From: Burkholderia sp. Leaf177
GTDB lineage: Bacteria; Pseudomonadota; Gammaproteobacteria; Burkholderiales; Burkholderiaceae
Direction of reading: 5' to 3'
Length of the DNA: 64,000 nucleotides
Assembly: GCF_001424345.1 (NCBI RefSeq)
Contig: NZ_LMPF01000021.1
Coordinates: 346,635 to 410,634 of the forward strand
The notes beneath the pieces were generated by a model, which worked only from the letters and a program-made list of their open reading frames with translations, did no database searches and was not told the DNA's origin. Shown here piece after piece: positions 47,949 to 56,731 of the stretch (within the stretch, counting starts at the first letter, position 1; each line of letters opens with the position of its first letter). A program made the translations under genes and the position numbers.

Positions 47949-49757
47949 TTATTTGCCCGCAAGCATCATCAGATGCTCGACGATCGGGCCCAGCGCGAGC
48001 GCGGGCACATACGTCAGCGCGCCTACCAGCACAACCGTGCCAAGCAGCAACACGACGAACAACGGACCGTGCGTGGGCAAGCTGCCGGCCGTCGTCGCAA
48101 TACGCTTTTTGGCGGCCAGCGCACCTGCAATGGCGAGCACCGGGATGATCGAACCGAAGCGGCCGAACCACATCGCAATGCCGGTCGTGATGTTGTAGAA
48201 CGGCGTGCTGACCGTGAGGCCCGCAAACGCGCTGCCGTTGTTGTTCGCCGCCGAGCTATAGGCGTAGAGAACCTCGGAGAAGCCATGCGGTCCAGGGTTC
48301 GATATACCCGCCGTGCCAGCGGTCGTCAGTACGCCAATCGACGCGCCGAGCAACACCAGGAACGGTGTCAGCAGCACCACGATCGCAACCATCTTCATCT
48401 CGTACGATTCGATCTTCTTGCCGATGTATTCAGGTGTGCGTCCGATCATCAAACCGGCGACAAACACCGCGAGCATCGCGAAAACGAGCATGCCGTAGAG
48501 ACCCGAACCCACACCGCCGAAGATCACCTCGCCCAGTTGAATCAACAGCATTGGAACGAAGCCGCCCATTGGCGTCAGCGAGTCGTGCGTGTTGTTCACC
48601 GCGCCGCACGAAGCCGCCGTGGTCGCGACCGTGAAGATGCCCGACTGCGCAATACCGAAGCGCGTTTCCTTGCCCTCGGCGTTGCCGCCCGCTTGCAGCG
48701 GCGATGCGCTTTGATCGACGTGAAGCGATGCAAACAGCGGATTGCCGGCTTGCTCGAACGAGATTTCGCCCCAGCAGGCCACTGAAAACGCAATGGTCAT
48801 GGCAGCGAGAATCGCGTAGCCCTGCCGCCTGTCACCGACCATTCTTCCGAACACCAAGCACAGCGCCGCCGGGATGATCAGCATCGACAGCATCTGGACG
48901 AAGTTGGAAAACGGCGTCGGGTTTTCGTACGGATGCGCCGAGTTCGCGTTGAAGAAACCACCGCCGTTCGTGCCAAGCATCTTGATCGCTTCTTGCGAAG
49001 CAACCGGGCCCATTGCGAGCGTCTGCTTGTCGGCCTTGTTGTCGACCATCACGGCATTGCCCTTGGCGTCTTTCACCGCGTTGCCTTGCGCGTCCGTCTT
49101 CGGCGTCTGGTACGTCGTGGTCTGAAGCGTGCCGACGTCCTTGTAGGCTTCGAAGTTCTGGATCACGCCCTGGCTTACGAACACGAGCGCGATGACGGTT
49201 GCCATAGGCGCGAGAATGTAGAGCGTGATGCGTGTCAGATCGACCCAGAAGTTGCCGATGGTCGTTGCCGTATGACGCGCGAAGCCGCGGATCAACGCAA
49301 CTACAACTGCAATCCCTGTTGCCGCCGACAAGAAGTTCTGCACCGACAAACCGACCATCTGCGACAGATAACTCGCGGTCGCTTCAGGCGTGTAGTCCTG
49401 CCAGTTCGTGTTGGTGACGAAACTGACCGCGGTGTTGAACGCGCCATCCGGTGTCATCGGACCGAAGCCTTGCGGGTTCGACGGCAACCATTGCTGCAGG
49501 CGCAGGAATCCGAATACAACGAGCGTGCCGAGCGCATTGAATGCAAGCACGGCAAGGGCGTAATGCTTCCACGACATTTCGGCTTTCGCGTCGACGCCTG
49601 CAAGCTTGTACAACACGGATTCAATAGGGCGGCCGATACGGCGAACCATTACGGACGAGCCGTCGAGGACGCCGGTTATATATCGGCCGACGGGAACCGC
49701 GAGCGCGATCAATACGACGATGAAAAGGCCCGCTTGAAACAAGGTATTGGCGTTCAT
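47949..49757 (-). CDS. kdpA: Potassium-transporting ATPase channel subunit KdpA
   Basis: A 602-residue SKT-superfamily channel protein with about ten membrane helices and the four selectivity-filter loops. One is seen in TNGGGFFNANSAHPYENP; others are FVTNTNWQDYTPE, NNTHDSLTPMGG and NNNGSAFAGL. The ATG at 49757 has a GGAGG site and overlaps the kdpF stop (ATGA). The frame runs on upstream to 50081, but that part is an artefact. It provides high-affinity potassium uptake. Confidence 0.96.
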   Translation of the reverse strand: MNANTLFQAGLFIVVLIALAVPVGRYITGVLDGSSVMVRRIGRPIESVLYKLAGVDAKAEMSWKHYALAVLAFNALGTLVVFGFLRLQQWLPSNPQGFGPMTPDGAFNTAVSFVTNTNWQDYTPEATASYLSQMVGLSVQNFLSAATGIAVVVALIRGFARHTATTIGNFWVDLTRITLYILAPMATVIALVFVSQGVIQNFEAYKDVGTLQTTTYQTPKTDAQGNAVKDAKGNAVMVDNKADKQTLAMGPVASQEAIKMLGTNGGGFFNANSAHPYENPTPFSNFVQMLSMLIIPAALCLVFGRMVGDRRQGYAILAAMTIAFSVACWGEISFEQAGNPLFASLHVDQSASPLQAGGNAEGKETRFGIAQSGIFTVATTAASCGAVNNTHDSLTPMGGFVPMLLIQLGEVIFGGVGSGLYGMLVFAMLAVFVAGLMIGRTPEYIGKKIESYEMKMVAIVVLLTPFLVLLGASIGVLTTAGTAGISNPGPHGFSEVLYAYSSAANNNGSAFAGLTVSTPFYNITTGIAMWFGRFGSIIPVLAIAGALAAKKRIATTAGSLPTHGPLFVVLLLGTVVLVGALTYVPALALGPIVEHLMMLAGK

Positions 49758-49849
49758 TCCAGATCCTCCGCACGCAGCAGTGCGTACACGAGGTACACGA
49801 ACAAGAGCAGTGTCGAGGCGCCGGCCAGCACGAGCATCCAGGTGGTCAT
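49754..49849 (-). CDS. kdpF: Potassium-transporting ATPase subunit KdpF
   Basis: A 31-residue hydrophobic peptide, MTTWMLVLAGASTLLLFVYL onward, ending LLRAEDLE: a single membrane helix, typical of KdpF. Its ATG has an AGGAGG site six bases upstream, overlapping the end of the preceding 34-residue ORF. Its stop overlaps kdpA. It is too short for most gene callers but clearly supported by position and sequence. Confidence 0.9.
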   Translation of the reverse strand: MTTWMLVLAGASTLLLFVYLVYALLRAEDLE

Positions 49850-49950
49850 GGGCGGCCTCCTGGAGCGCGACGCAACTTGTCGCAACCGATGGCAAGAGCC
49901 GCGCACAAAGCCCAGAAAGCGATGATGCCGGCGATATAAAGCAGGTCCAT
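49846..49950 (-). CDS. 34-residue membrane peptide leading the kdp operon
   Basis: The ORF starts MDLLYIAGIIAFWALCAALA and ends GCDKLRRAPGGRP: one membrane helix with a short basic tail. A GGGAG site lies eight bases before the ATG at 49950, and the stop overlaps the kdpF ATG (ATGA). It is therefore the first gene of the kdp operon. Similar short ORFs precede kdpF in other proteobacteria as I recall, but they are usually left unannotated. A role in complex assembly or as a translational leader is possible. Confidence 0.65.
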   Translation of the reverse strand: MDLLYIAGIIAFWALCAALAIGCDKLRRAPGGRP

Positions 49951-50081
49951 TGTTTTGATCTCCCGTAGCGGATTTGGACGTGCTGAAGGTTAGTTGATCG
50001 CGTGTAAACGGCTGGCAAAGAGAACTGCTGCGGGTGTAAAAAACGTGTAAAGACGAATGGACTGGTGTTTGGCGCGGCCAA

Positions 50082-50114
50082 TAAAAAACGCCATGTGCGT
50101 TAGCGCATGGCGTT
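50082..50114 (-). terminator. Rho-independent terminator of the sterol-desaturase-family gene
   Basis: On the minus strand an 8-bp stem (AACGCCAT/ATGGCGTT) extended by three GC-rich pairs, loop of about four bases, is followed by a run of T residues. It lies 26 bp after the stop of the gene at 50140 and separates it from the kdp operon. Confidence 0.75.
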
Positions 50115-50139
50115 GGTTGAAGCCGTGAGATTTCTTAAG

Positions 50140-51120
50140 CTATTGGGAACGCAACCGCTGCGCTATACGCGCAAACGCGTGCCACTGCTGCGCCCACATC
50201 CCCATTCCGTAGTCACGTCCACGGCCCGCGGGCGCCGGCAACTGATCACGGATGCCTGTCGGCTCGACCGCGCGATTCCACGAAGCCGTCTTGAACAGCA
50301 TGTCCCACCACGGAAACAGCACGCCGAAATTGCAGCCATAGCGTGTACCTTCGTGACCATAGCCAATCGCGTGATGACGCCGATGAAACGTAGGACTCAC
50401 CAGCAGACGATCAAGCACGGGCTCGAACGGCAAACGGGCGTTCACATGCTGGATGCTTTGCAGCACATTGCTGAGCGCCACCAGCACCACGAACTGCGAC
50501 GGCTCCACGCCAATAAAAAGCGAGATGCCTGCAAAGAAAGCGGCCTGCACAATGTCATCGAGAAAATGATTGCGGTCGTCGGCCCAGAGCGACATTTGCT
50601 GCTGGCTATGATGAACCGCGTGCAATTCCCACCACACGCCAAAGCGATGCTGCCAACGGTGATACCAATACCCCGCGAAATCCAGGACGATCAGGTAGAT
50701 CACGAACGACACAACCGGTTGGTCGGTGACGCCCGGCCATAAGCTGTCTACATCTATATTCGGAATGCCGTGGATCACCATCAGGCTTTGCCAATGATTG
50801 AACACGGGCGTCAGCAGGAAAAAGAACGCAAGGTTGATGATGCCGAGCTTCGCAATCCACGTATAAAAAACGTCGGAGCGAACCGCCTTCCTGTCCTGCC
50901 ATTTTTCGATAGGACGCAGCGCTTCGAGCGGCCGCAGAATCGCGAACGTCGCCAACACCTCGAGCGCGCCGATGATCACCCAATACAGCGCGTCGTAAGT
51001 ATCTTCGTCGTAACCCATCAGGCCGACTTTAAAGAAAATCGGCTGGACGACATCGATGTAAAGCAGTGTCTGCAGACTTCCCACCGCGTTGTCGAGTTGC
51101 GCGAGAATTTCAGTGATCAT
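50140..51120 (-). CDS. Sterol desaturase/fatty acid hydroxylase family membrane enzyme
   Basis: A 326-residue di-iron membrane oxygenase family protein with hydrophobic segments and the three His boxes: HRWQH (about 171-175), HAVHH (about 184-188) and HRRHH (about 264-268), plus a further conserved NFG motif (CNFGVLFPWWD). The family hydroxylates or desaturates lipids using O2; substrates in bacteria include fatty acids, hopanoids or carotenoids, and nothing here fixes the choice. A GGAG site precedes the ATG. It lies 39 bp downstream of the YncE-like gene on the same strand, so they are likely co-transcribed. It ends in a strong terminator. Confidence 0.85.
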   Translation of the reverse strand: MITEILAQLDNAVGSLQTLLYIDVVQPIFFKVGLMGYDEDTYDALYWVIIGALEVLATFAILRPLEALRPIEKWQDRKAVRSDVFYTWIAKLGIINLAFFFLLTPVFNHWQSLMVIHGIPNIDVDSLWPGVTDQPVVSFVIYLIVLDFAGYWYHRWQHRFGVWWELHAVHHSQQQMSLWADDRNHFLDDIVQAAFFAGISLFIGVEPSQFVVLVALSNVLQSIQHVNARLPFEPVLDRLLVSPTFHRRHHAIGYGHEGTRYGCNFGVLFPWWDMLFKTASWNRAVEPTGIRDQLPAPAGRGRDYGMGMWAQQWHAFARIAQRLRSQ

Positions 51121-51159
51121 GCAAATGCTCTCCTGCCTCGTCAGTGATTACGCACAGGC

Positions 51160-52167
51160 CTAGTCCGGATTCGGCGCATACACGGGTGCGCGATTCGCGA
51201 AATAAATCCCGTGCGGCGAACGTCCGACCGCGATGGTATCGACGAGCTTGTAAGTATTCAGATCAATCACGCCGACGTGGCGCGCGAAACGGAACGTGAC
51301 CCACAAGGTCTTGCGATCCGCCGACAATTCCATGTCATCCGGCCCGGGCAAAAGACCGGTGATATCCGCGGTTTTTTGCAGCGTCGTGTAATCGATAATG
51401 CTGATGGTGCTCGCCACGCGATTGCTCAGCGCAACATGCTTGCCGTCGTCCAGGTTGCGGAAATTGTGCGCGCCCTTGCCCGTTTGAATGCGCTTGATGA
51501 CTTGCTGCTTGTGCCAGTCGACGACCGCGACATCGTCTTCGCCAGTCATTCCCACGAGCAATTCCTTGTCGCCCGGCGTCATCCACAATCCTGCCGGTGT
51601 GTTGCCTACCGGCATCTTCCACTTCACTGTTTGCGTCGCCAGGTCGATGGCAGCGAGTTCGCCGGAATCCTGCAAAGTAATGAAGACCGTTTTTGCATCC
51701 GATGAAAACGTCATGTGGCTAGGCGTTTTCGCAAGCGGAACACGCTTGGCGAGCGTCAGGTCGTGGCCATCGTATTTATAGATATCGATCCGGTCCAGCC
51801 GCAAGCCGGCCGTGACGAACCATTTATGGTCAGGAGAAAATCCCAGCTGATAGGGATCCTCGATATCTTCGAGACGCTTTTGCACCTTGCCGCTATGCGG
51901 ATCGAGAAAGATCAGATCATTGGAAACCGAATCTGCCACGATCAGCGAATTGCCATCCGGCGTGATCATCAGGTGATGCGGTTCCTTGCCGGTGGGTTGC
52001 GTGCCGACCACTTTATGCGCGGCTTCATCGATCAGCGTAAGTTTCGCTTCGCCGGAATCCAGCACGATGACTTTCGAATCTGGAGCGATTGCGGCGAATG
52101 CAGCGTTGGAGGCCAGTACGGATACCAGCGCCATCATTGAAAGGTTTATGAATGCAGTTCGACGCAT
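51160..52167 (-). CDS. Secreted YncE/YVTN-type beta-propeller protein
   Basis: A 335-residue protein with a signal peptide (about 1-25, ending NAAFA) and seven propeller blades. Typical blade phrases are NSLIVADSVSNDLIFLD, AKTVFITLQDSGELAAIDL, KELLVGMTGEDDVAVVD, HVALSNRVASTISIID and TLWVTFRFARHVGVIDL. The family is periplasmic and often paired with redox or transport genes. The start at 52167 is chosen for the signal peptide; a TTG at 52206 is the alternative. It is divergent from mntH with a perfect 8-bp inverted repeat between them. Sequence similarity to the protein at 9475 is only at fold level. Confidence 0.85.
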   Translation of the reverse strand: MRRTAFINLSMMALVSVLASNAAFAAIAPDSKVIVLDSGEAKLTLIDEAAHKVVGTQPTGKEPHHLMITPDGNSLIVADSVSNDLIFLDPHSGKVQKRLEDIEDPYQLGFSPDHKWFVTAGLRLDRIDIYKYDGHDLTLAKRVPLAKTPSHMTFSSDAKTVFITLQDSGELAAIDLATQTVKWKMPVGNTPAGLWMTPGDKELLVGMTGEDDVAVVDWHKQQVIKRIQTGKGAHNFRNLDDGKHVALSNRVASTISIIDYTTLQKTADITGLLPGPDDMELSADRKTLWVTFRFARHVGVIDLNTYKLVDTIAVGRSPHGIYFANRAPVYAPNPD

Positions 52168-52243
52168 AGTGAAAGGAATTAATTCGATAAGGTCCGGGAA
52201 GACCAAAATTGTGCTTTGATAGCTGAAATGACGGCGATTTATT

Positions 52244-52272
52244 CGCTAAGCACTAAAGATTCTCGCTTAGCG
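52244..52272. promoter_or_regulatory. Inverted repeat in the YncE-like/mntH divergent promoter
   Basis: CGCTAAGC and GCTTAGCG form a perfect 8-bp inverted repeat around 13 bases. It lies 77 bp from the YncE-like start and 115 bp from the mntH start, so it could be an operator shared by both. Confidence 0.45.
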
Positions 52273-52386
52273 AGCGCAATATTAAGCTATTGACGCATTG
52301 CGTGTTCGCCGCCGTTAGCAGCCGCAAGCAGCCGCAAGCAGCCACATATATGCGAACCCTTTATCTCTAACGTATCGAGTCGATTA

Positions 52387-53706
52387 ATGGATGACCGGGC
52401 GCGCAAGGAAACTAGCCAGTCGATGAGCGAAAGCACCACGCTTGCCATGCAGGAAGTGCTCGACGGACGCCGCACAGGCCTCGCAGTCCTGCTTCCCTTT
52501 GCTGGACCGGCGGTGGTTGTCTCTGTCGCTTATATGGACCCGGGCAACTTCGCGACGAATATTCAGGCCGGCGCGCGCTACGGCTATGGATTGTTGTGGG
52601 TCGTATTGCTTGCGAACCTGATCGCAATGCTGTTCCAGTCGCTTTCGGCCAAGCTCGGCATAGTCACGGGTAAGAACCTGGCGGAACTATGCCGGGACAA
52701 TTTTCCCAAGCCGCTAGTCTATTTGATGTGGGCGGTTAGCGAAGTCGCCGCCATGGCGACCGATCTGGCGGAATTCTTAGGTGGCGCTATCGGGCTTAGC
52801 TTGCTGTTTCACATGCCGCTGCTAGTCGGCATGGCGGTAACGGCCGTCATCACTTACGGCTTGCTAATGTTCGAAAAAGCGGGATATCGGCCGCTCGAGC
52901 TTGTCATTGGCGCCTTGGTGGGAATTATCGGCTTGTCTTATCTGGCGGAGCTTTTTATTACGCCAGTTGCGTGGAGCCAGGTCGGCTTGCATCTCTTTTC
53001 GCCTTCCTTGCAGGACGCGCAAGCGGTGACCATTGCGGTCGGCATTATCGGCGCGACAGTCATGCCTCACGCACTGTTCCTGCATTCCGGATTGACGCAG
53101 CGGCGCCTGCCTGCGCGCACGGAAGTCGAGCGCAAGAAGATCATTCTGTTTTCCAATGTGGAAGTGGTTATTGCCTTGACCATTGCCGGTTTGATCAACA
53201 TTGCGATGGTCATCATGGCTTCCGGCGCGTTTCATTCGGGGCATCCGGAAGTAGCCGAGATTGAAACGGCTTATCACACGCTTGCGCCGCTCTTAGGAAT
53301 TGCCGCAGCCGGCATTTTTCTTTTGTCGCTGATCGCGTCGGGCATTTCGAGTTCTGTTGTCGGAACCATGGCCGGGCAGATGATCATGCAAGGGTTTGTC
53401 GGATTCCGCATTCCGCTCTGGCTGCGCCGCGCACTGACCATGATTCCAAGTTTTGTCGTTGTATGGCTTGGCACGAACGCAACGCAGGCGCTTGTCATGA
53501 GCCAGGTCGTGCTGAGTCTCGCGTTGCCATTCCCGATGGCCGCGCTCGTCTGGTTCACATGCAACAAGAAGGTCATGGGCCATTATCAAAACAGAACGCT
53601 CGTCAGGGCCGCGTCGATTGTTGCAGCCGTCGGCGTGCTGGCGCTTAACATGGTCTTGCTGCTTCAGGCGGCGGGCGTGAGCATTCCCGGTCTGCCGGAT
53701 GCGTGA
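52387..53706 (+). CDS. mntH: Nramp-type divalent metal (Mn2+) transporter
   Basis: A 439-residue transporter with 11 predicted helices. It has the Nramp TM1 metal motif DPGN (in VAYMDPGNFATN) and the TM6 motif MPHALFLHSG, both hallmarks of proton-coupled Mn2+/Fe2+ importers. The TM4-5 loop EVAAMATDLAEFLGGAIGL is also typical. The N-terminal 25 residues are hydrophilic; a second ATG 12 codons in (52423) is possible. No known manganese riboswitch is apparent upstream, but an inverted repeat at 52244 may be the operator. Confidence 0.93.
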   Translation: MDDRARKETSQSMSESTTLAMQEVLDGRRTGLAVLLPFAGPAVVVSVAYMDPGNFATNIQAGARYGYGLLWVVLLANLIAMLFQSLSAKLGIVTGKNLAELCRDNFPKPLVYLMWAVSEVAAMATDLAEFLGGAIGLSLLFHMPLLVGMAVTAVITYGLLMFEKAGYRPLELVIGALVGIIGLSYLAELFITPVAWSQVGLHLFSPSLQDAQAVTIAVGIIGATVMPHALFLHSGLTQRRLPARTEVERKKIILFSNVEVVIALTIAGLINIAMVIMASGAFHSGHPEVAEIETAYHTLAPLLGIAAAGIFLLSLIASGISSSVVGTMAGQMIMQGFVGFRIPLWLRRALTMIPSFVVVWLGTNATQALVMSQVVLSLALPFPMAALVWFTCNKKVMGHYQNRTLVRAASIVAAVGVLALNMVLLLQAAGVSIPGLPDA

Positions 53707-53825
53707 ACGCCAAGGACTGACGTTCGGCACGCCATCGTGATAGGTGTGCGGTTCTCGAAGGTTTTAACCCCTGCTCTCTGCAAACGCGAGAAAATGCTCG
53801 TTTGCAACTTTTCGCGGAGCATCGA

Positions 53826-55040
53826 ATGTCCGATCTAGCATCACCGGTATCGCGCCGATTCAGCGTCGATCCCAAGCCGCTCGGCATTGCCGCGCTTCTC
53901 ATTCTCGCCGGCGCGCTGTATCTCGCGCAGACCGTCAATGGCCGCCAGGCCGCGCTTTATATTGTCGGGGCGCTGCTGGGCGTCACGCTTTATCACGCGG
54001 CGTTCGGATTTACATCGGCATGGCGGGTGTTCATTGCCGATGGCCGCGGCGCCGGCCTGCGCGCGCAAATGGTCATGCTCGCGGTCGGCGTTGCGCTGTT
54101 CTTCCCCGCGCTCGCCGCCGGGTCGCTGTTCGGCATGCCGGTCACCGGACTCGTTTCGCCGGCCGGAACGTCGGTCGTGTTCGGTGCGTTCATATTCGGT
54201 ATCGGCATGCAGCTCGGCGGCGGTTGTGCCTCGGGCACGCTCTACACCGTCGGCGGCGGCAGCACACGCATGATCGTCACGCTCGCAGCGTTTATCGCCG
54301 GTTCGGTTATCGCCACGGCGCATATGCCGTTCTGGACGGCGTTGCCTTCGCTACCCGCCATTTCGCTCGTCAAGTCGCTCGGCGCAGGACCCGCGCTCGC
54401 GCTCAACTGGGCGGTGTTTGCGGCCATCGCGGGAATCACGGTGGTGATCGAAAAACGGCGGCATGGCCGGCTCGTCGCCGCACATACGCAGCCGCCGCAC
54501 GCATCGCCGTGGCTGCATGGACCTTGGCCGCTCGTCGCCGGCGCGATTGCGCTCGCGTTGCTCAACTTCGCCACGCTCGCGCTTTCGGGGCGGCCGTGGG
54601 GCATCACGTCGGCATTTGCGTTGTGGGGCGCGAAGGCGGCGTCGGCAATTGGATTCGATGTTGCGAGCTGGCCGTACTGGGCCAGCAAGGCGAACGCCGC
54701 CGCGCTCGCCGCGCCCGTTTCCCGCGATGTGACCTCCGTAATGGATATCGGCATCGTGCTCGGCGCGATGATGGCGGCAGGCCTCGCAGGGCGTTATGCG
54801 CCGGTCTGGCGCTTGCCGTTGCGCTCGCTGATCGCGGCGATTGTGGGTGGACTGCTGCTCGGATATGGCGCCCGGCTCGCTTATGGCTGCAACATCGGCG
54901 CGTATTTCAGCGGCATCGTCTCGGGCAGCTTGCACGGCTGGTTGTGGCTCGTTGCAGCGTTTTTCGGCAACGTGGTCGGGACGCGCCTGCGTCCCGTGTT
55001 CGGGCTGGAAGTGGAACGGCTCAAACCTACGGCTTGCTGA
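53826..55040 (+). CDS. YeeE/YedE family sulfur-compound transporter
   Basis: A 404-residue polytopic membrane protein with duplicated YeeE/YedE modules. Conserved Cys-containing motifs GGGCASGTLYTVGGG (first half) and YGCNIGAYFSGIVSGSLHG (second half) match those that pass thiosulfate in TsuA-type carriers. A GGAG site lies six bases before the ATG at 53826; an earlier ATG at 53802 is open. No TusA/TsuB partner gene is adjacent. It is likely a thiosulfate or related sulfur-species transporter, inferred from the family. Confidence 0.85.
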   Translation: MSDLASPVSRRFSVDPKPLGIAALLILAGALYLAQTVNGRQAALYIVGALLGVTLYHAAFGFTSAWRVFIADGRGAGLRAQMVMLAVGVALFFPALAAGSLFGMPVTGLVSPAGTSVVFGAFIFGIGMQLGGGCASGTLYTVGGGSTRMIVTLAAFIAGSVIATAHMPFWTALPSLPAISLVKSLGAGPALALNWAVFAAIAGITVVIEKRRHGRLVAAHTQPPHASPWLHGPWPLVAGAIALALLNFATLALSGRPWGITSAFALWGAKAASAIGFDVASWPYWASKANAAALAAPVSRDVTSVMDIGIVLGAMMAAGLAGRYAPVWRLPLRSLIAAIVGGLLLGYGARLAYGCNIGAYFSGIVSGSLHGWLWLVAAFFGNVVGTRLRPVFGLEVERLKPTAC

Positions 55041-55089
55041 GTGTCGATTTGAAAATGAACTAAAGGGCCGTCGCGTCTTTCGCTTCGGC

Positions 55090-55512
55090 CTAGAGTTTGC
55101 GCGAAAGCCGCGTCAACGTTTCGACGGGATGCCATCCGGCTTTTTGCCAGAACGCGCTGGCCGATTCGTTATCGGCGACAACATCCAGATGCACCCATCC
55201 AAGGTGATATTCCCTTAAGCGCTCGATGCAAATATCGATCATCGCGCGCGCAATACCCTCGCCGCGCGAAGCAGGCGCGACCACAACGTGCTGCAGGAAA
55301 CCGCGGCGGCCGTCGTGACTTGCTAGCGCGCAACCAGCCAGCGTGTCTGCATTAAATGCCACAAGGCTTAGCCCCGGGTTCCTTGCCAGCAAGCGGCCTA
55401 TTCCTTCCCTGCTGTCAGTCACCGGACGAATGTCCACGCCCGGCGTTTCGCGCCAGAGCGCGACTACCGCGTCGTAATCGTCGAGTACCATTTCCCGAAT
55501 CTGTACGTTCAT
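55090..55512 (-). CDS. GNAT family N-acetyltransferase
   Basis: A 140-residue single-domain GNAT enzyme. Motif A appears as VVAPASRGEGIARAMIDICIERLRE (acetyl-CoA pyrophosphate loop R-G-x-G-I-A), motif B as HLDVVADNESASAFWQKAGW, and the start NVQIREMVLDDYDAVVALW is the usual first strand/helix. It is cytoplasmic; the substrate is unknown. It is convergent with the YeeE gene, with 49 bp between stops. Confidence 0.9.
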   Translation of the reverse strand: MNVQIREMVLDDYDAVVALWRETPGVDIRPVTDSREGIGRLLARNPGLSLVAFNADTLAGCALASHDGRRGFLQHVVVAPASRGEGIARAMIDICIERLREYHLGWVHLDVVADNESASAFWQKAGWHPVETLTRLSRKL

Positions 55513-55664
55513 CGTTCATCCTGCAAAACGTCGTTTGATTGATTGTCCGGTAGCAGTTTATAAGAACATGCGGGATTCGAAAATTACCTTATCGAACGCT
55601 TGAGCTTTTATATAGTTTTGGCGACTCTATGATTGAGTTCCTGAATACATCGAGGAGATAAGCC

Positions 55665-56402
55665 GTGGTAGAAAACCATCGCAGGATGCTGATCAAGTCG
55701 GCCGCGGCGTTCGGCCTCGTCCAGCTTTTCGGGCTGGGAAGCCTGAGTGCCTTTGCCGCCGGCAACGCAATCAAACCGGGCAGCCGGTCGGCGCTGATCG
55801 TGGTCGACGTGCAGAATTGTTTTATCGATGGCGGCACGCTTCCGGTCAAGGGCGGCGCCGACGTCGTCCCCATCATCAACGCGCTCGCCGGCAAGTTCGA
55901 GAACATCGTGATTACGCAGGACTGGCATACGGCGGGCCACGCTTCGTTTGCAAGCGCGCATCCCGGCAAGAAACCGTTCGAGACAGCGCAGCTTTCATAC
56001 GGCACGCAAGTCTTGTGGCCGGATCACTGCGTGCAAGGCACCGAAGACGCCGCGCTTAACAAGGACCTCAAGCTGCCGACGGCGCAAGTCATCATCCGCA
56101 AGGGTTATCACAAGGACGTGGACAGCTATTCTGCTTTCGAGGAAGCCGATCACAAGACCAAGACGGGCTTGTCGGCGTACCTGAAGCAGCGGCAGATCGA
56201 CACGGTTTTCGTGACCGGACTGGCGACCGATTTTTGTGTTGCATGGACGGCGATGGACGCCCGCAAGGCGGGCTTCAAAGCGTATGTGATTGAAGATGCA
56301 ACGCGCGCCATCGACCTCAACGGATCCTTGGCGGCCGCCTGGAAGAGCATGGAGCGGGCGGGCGTGAAACGGATTCAGTCCAGCGATGTGGTGTCGGCTT
56401 AA
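55665..56402 (+). CDS. Nicotinamidase/pyrazinamidase-type hydrolase with Tat-like export signal
   Basis: A 245-residue isochorismatase-fold protein with the triad Asp48 (VVDVQN), Lys146 (IIRKGYH) and Cys191 (ATDFCV) and metal ligands Asp86, His88 and His92 (QDWHTAGHAS), all as in PncA. Unlike ordinary PncA it begins with about 33 extra residues containing HRRMLIKSAAAFG (twin Arg, hydrophobic core, AFAAG cleavage), so it should be exported. The GTG start at 55665 has a GGAG site. It would deamidate nicotinamide or a related amide in the periplasm. Export is inferred from sequence. Confidence 0.85.
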   Translation: MVENHRRMLIKSAAAFGLVQLFGLGSLSAFAAGNAIKPGSRSALIVVDVQNCFIDGGTLPVKGGADVVPIINALAGKFENIVITQDWHTAGHASFASAHPGKKPFETAQLSYGTQVLWPDHCVQGTEDAALNKDLKLPTAQVIIRKGYHKDVDSYSAFEEADHKTKTGLSAYLKQRQIDTVFVTGLATDFCVAWTAMDARKAGFKAYVIEDATRAIDLNGSLAAAWKSMERAGVKRIQSSDVVSA

Positions 56403-56446
56403 GCCGCAACCACTTGTCGCCGAATGTGTCCGCATGGCCGGCGGAA

Positions 56447-56731
56447 TCAAGCTTCGCCCGGATCCGGCTCCACTCCTTGCGCGAACAATTGCGCGCAGAG
56501 ATTCTTGCCGGCATCGGTCAATGCAACCGCGGGCACGCCTGCATCGCTTGGCGTGGTATCGAGCAAGCCCGTATCCGATAACGCCGTGAGTTGCCGGCGC
56601 AAGCTGCTCATGGGCAAGCCGGATTGCTTCGATAACTTCGCGAGCGACCATGCCCGCGCGGGCGACTCTTCCGCGGCGCGCCACAACTGCGTGAGGATCG
56701 CGATCAGCGCCGGATCGATTTCATCGTTCAT
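56447..56731 (-). CDS. Small winged-helix DNA-binding protein
   Basis: A 94-residue protein beginning MNDEIDPALIAILTQLW. It carries a single winged helix-turn-helix (WSLAKLSKQSGLPMSSLRRQLTALSDTGLLDTT) and ends with LTDAGKNLCAQLFAQ. It resembles MarR/ArsR-like one-domain regulators. An AGGAG site precedes the ATG at 56731. Its start overlaps the end of the MocR gene by 11 bp, so the two are coupled and are probably co-regulators. No metal or ligand Cys cluster is visible. Confidence 0.8.
   Translation of the reverse strand: MNDEIDPALIAILTQLWRAAEESPARAWSLAKLSKQSGLPMSSLRRQLTALSDTGLLDTTPSDAGVPAVALTDAGKNLCAQLFAQGVEPDPGEA

Noticed and set aside
49758-50081. Upstream extension of kdpA by 108 codons
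   Set aside because: It covers kdpF and the 34-residue ORF in another frame; known KdpA proteins start at MNANTLFQAG-like residues.
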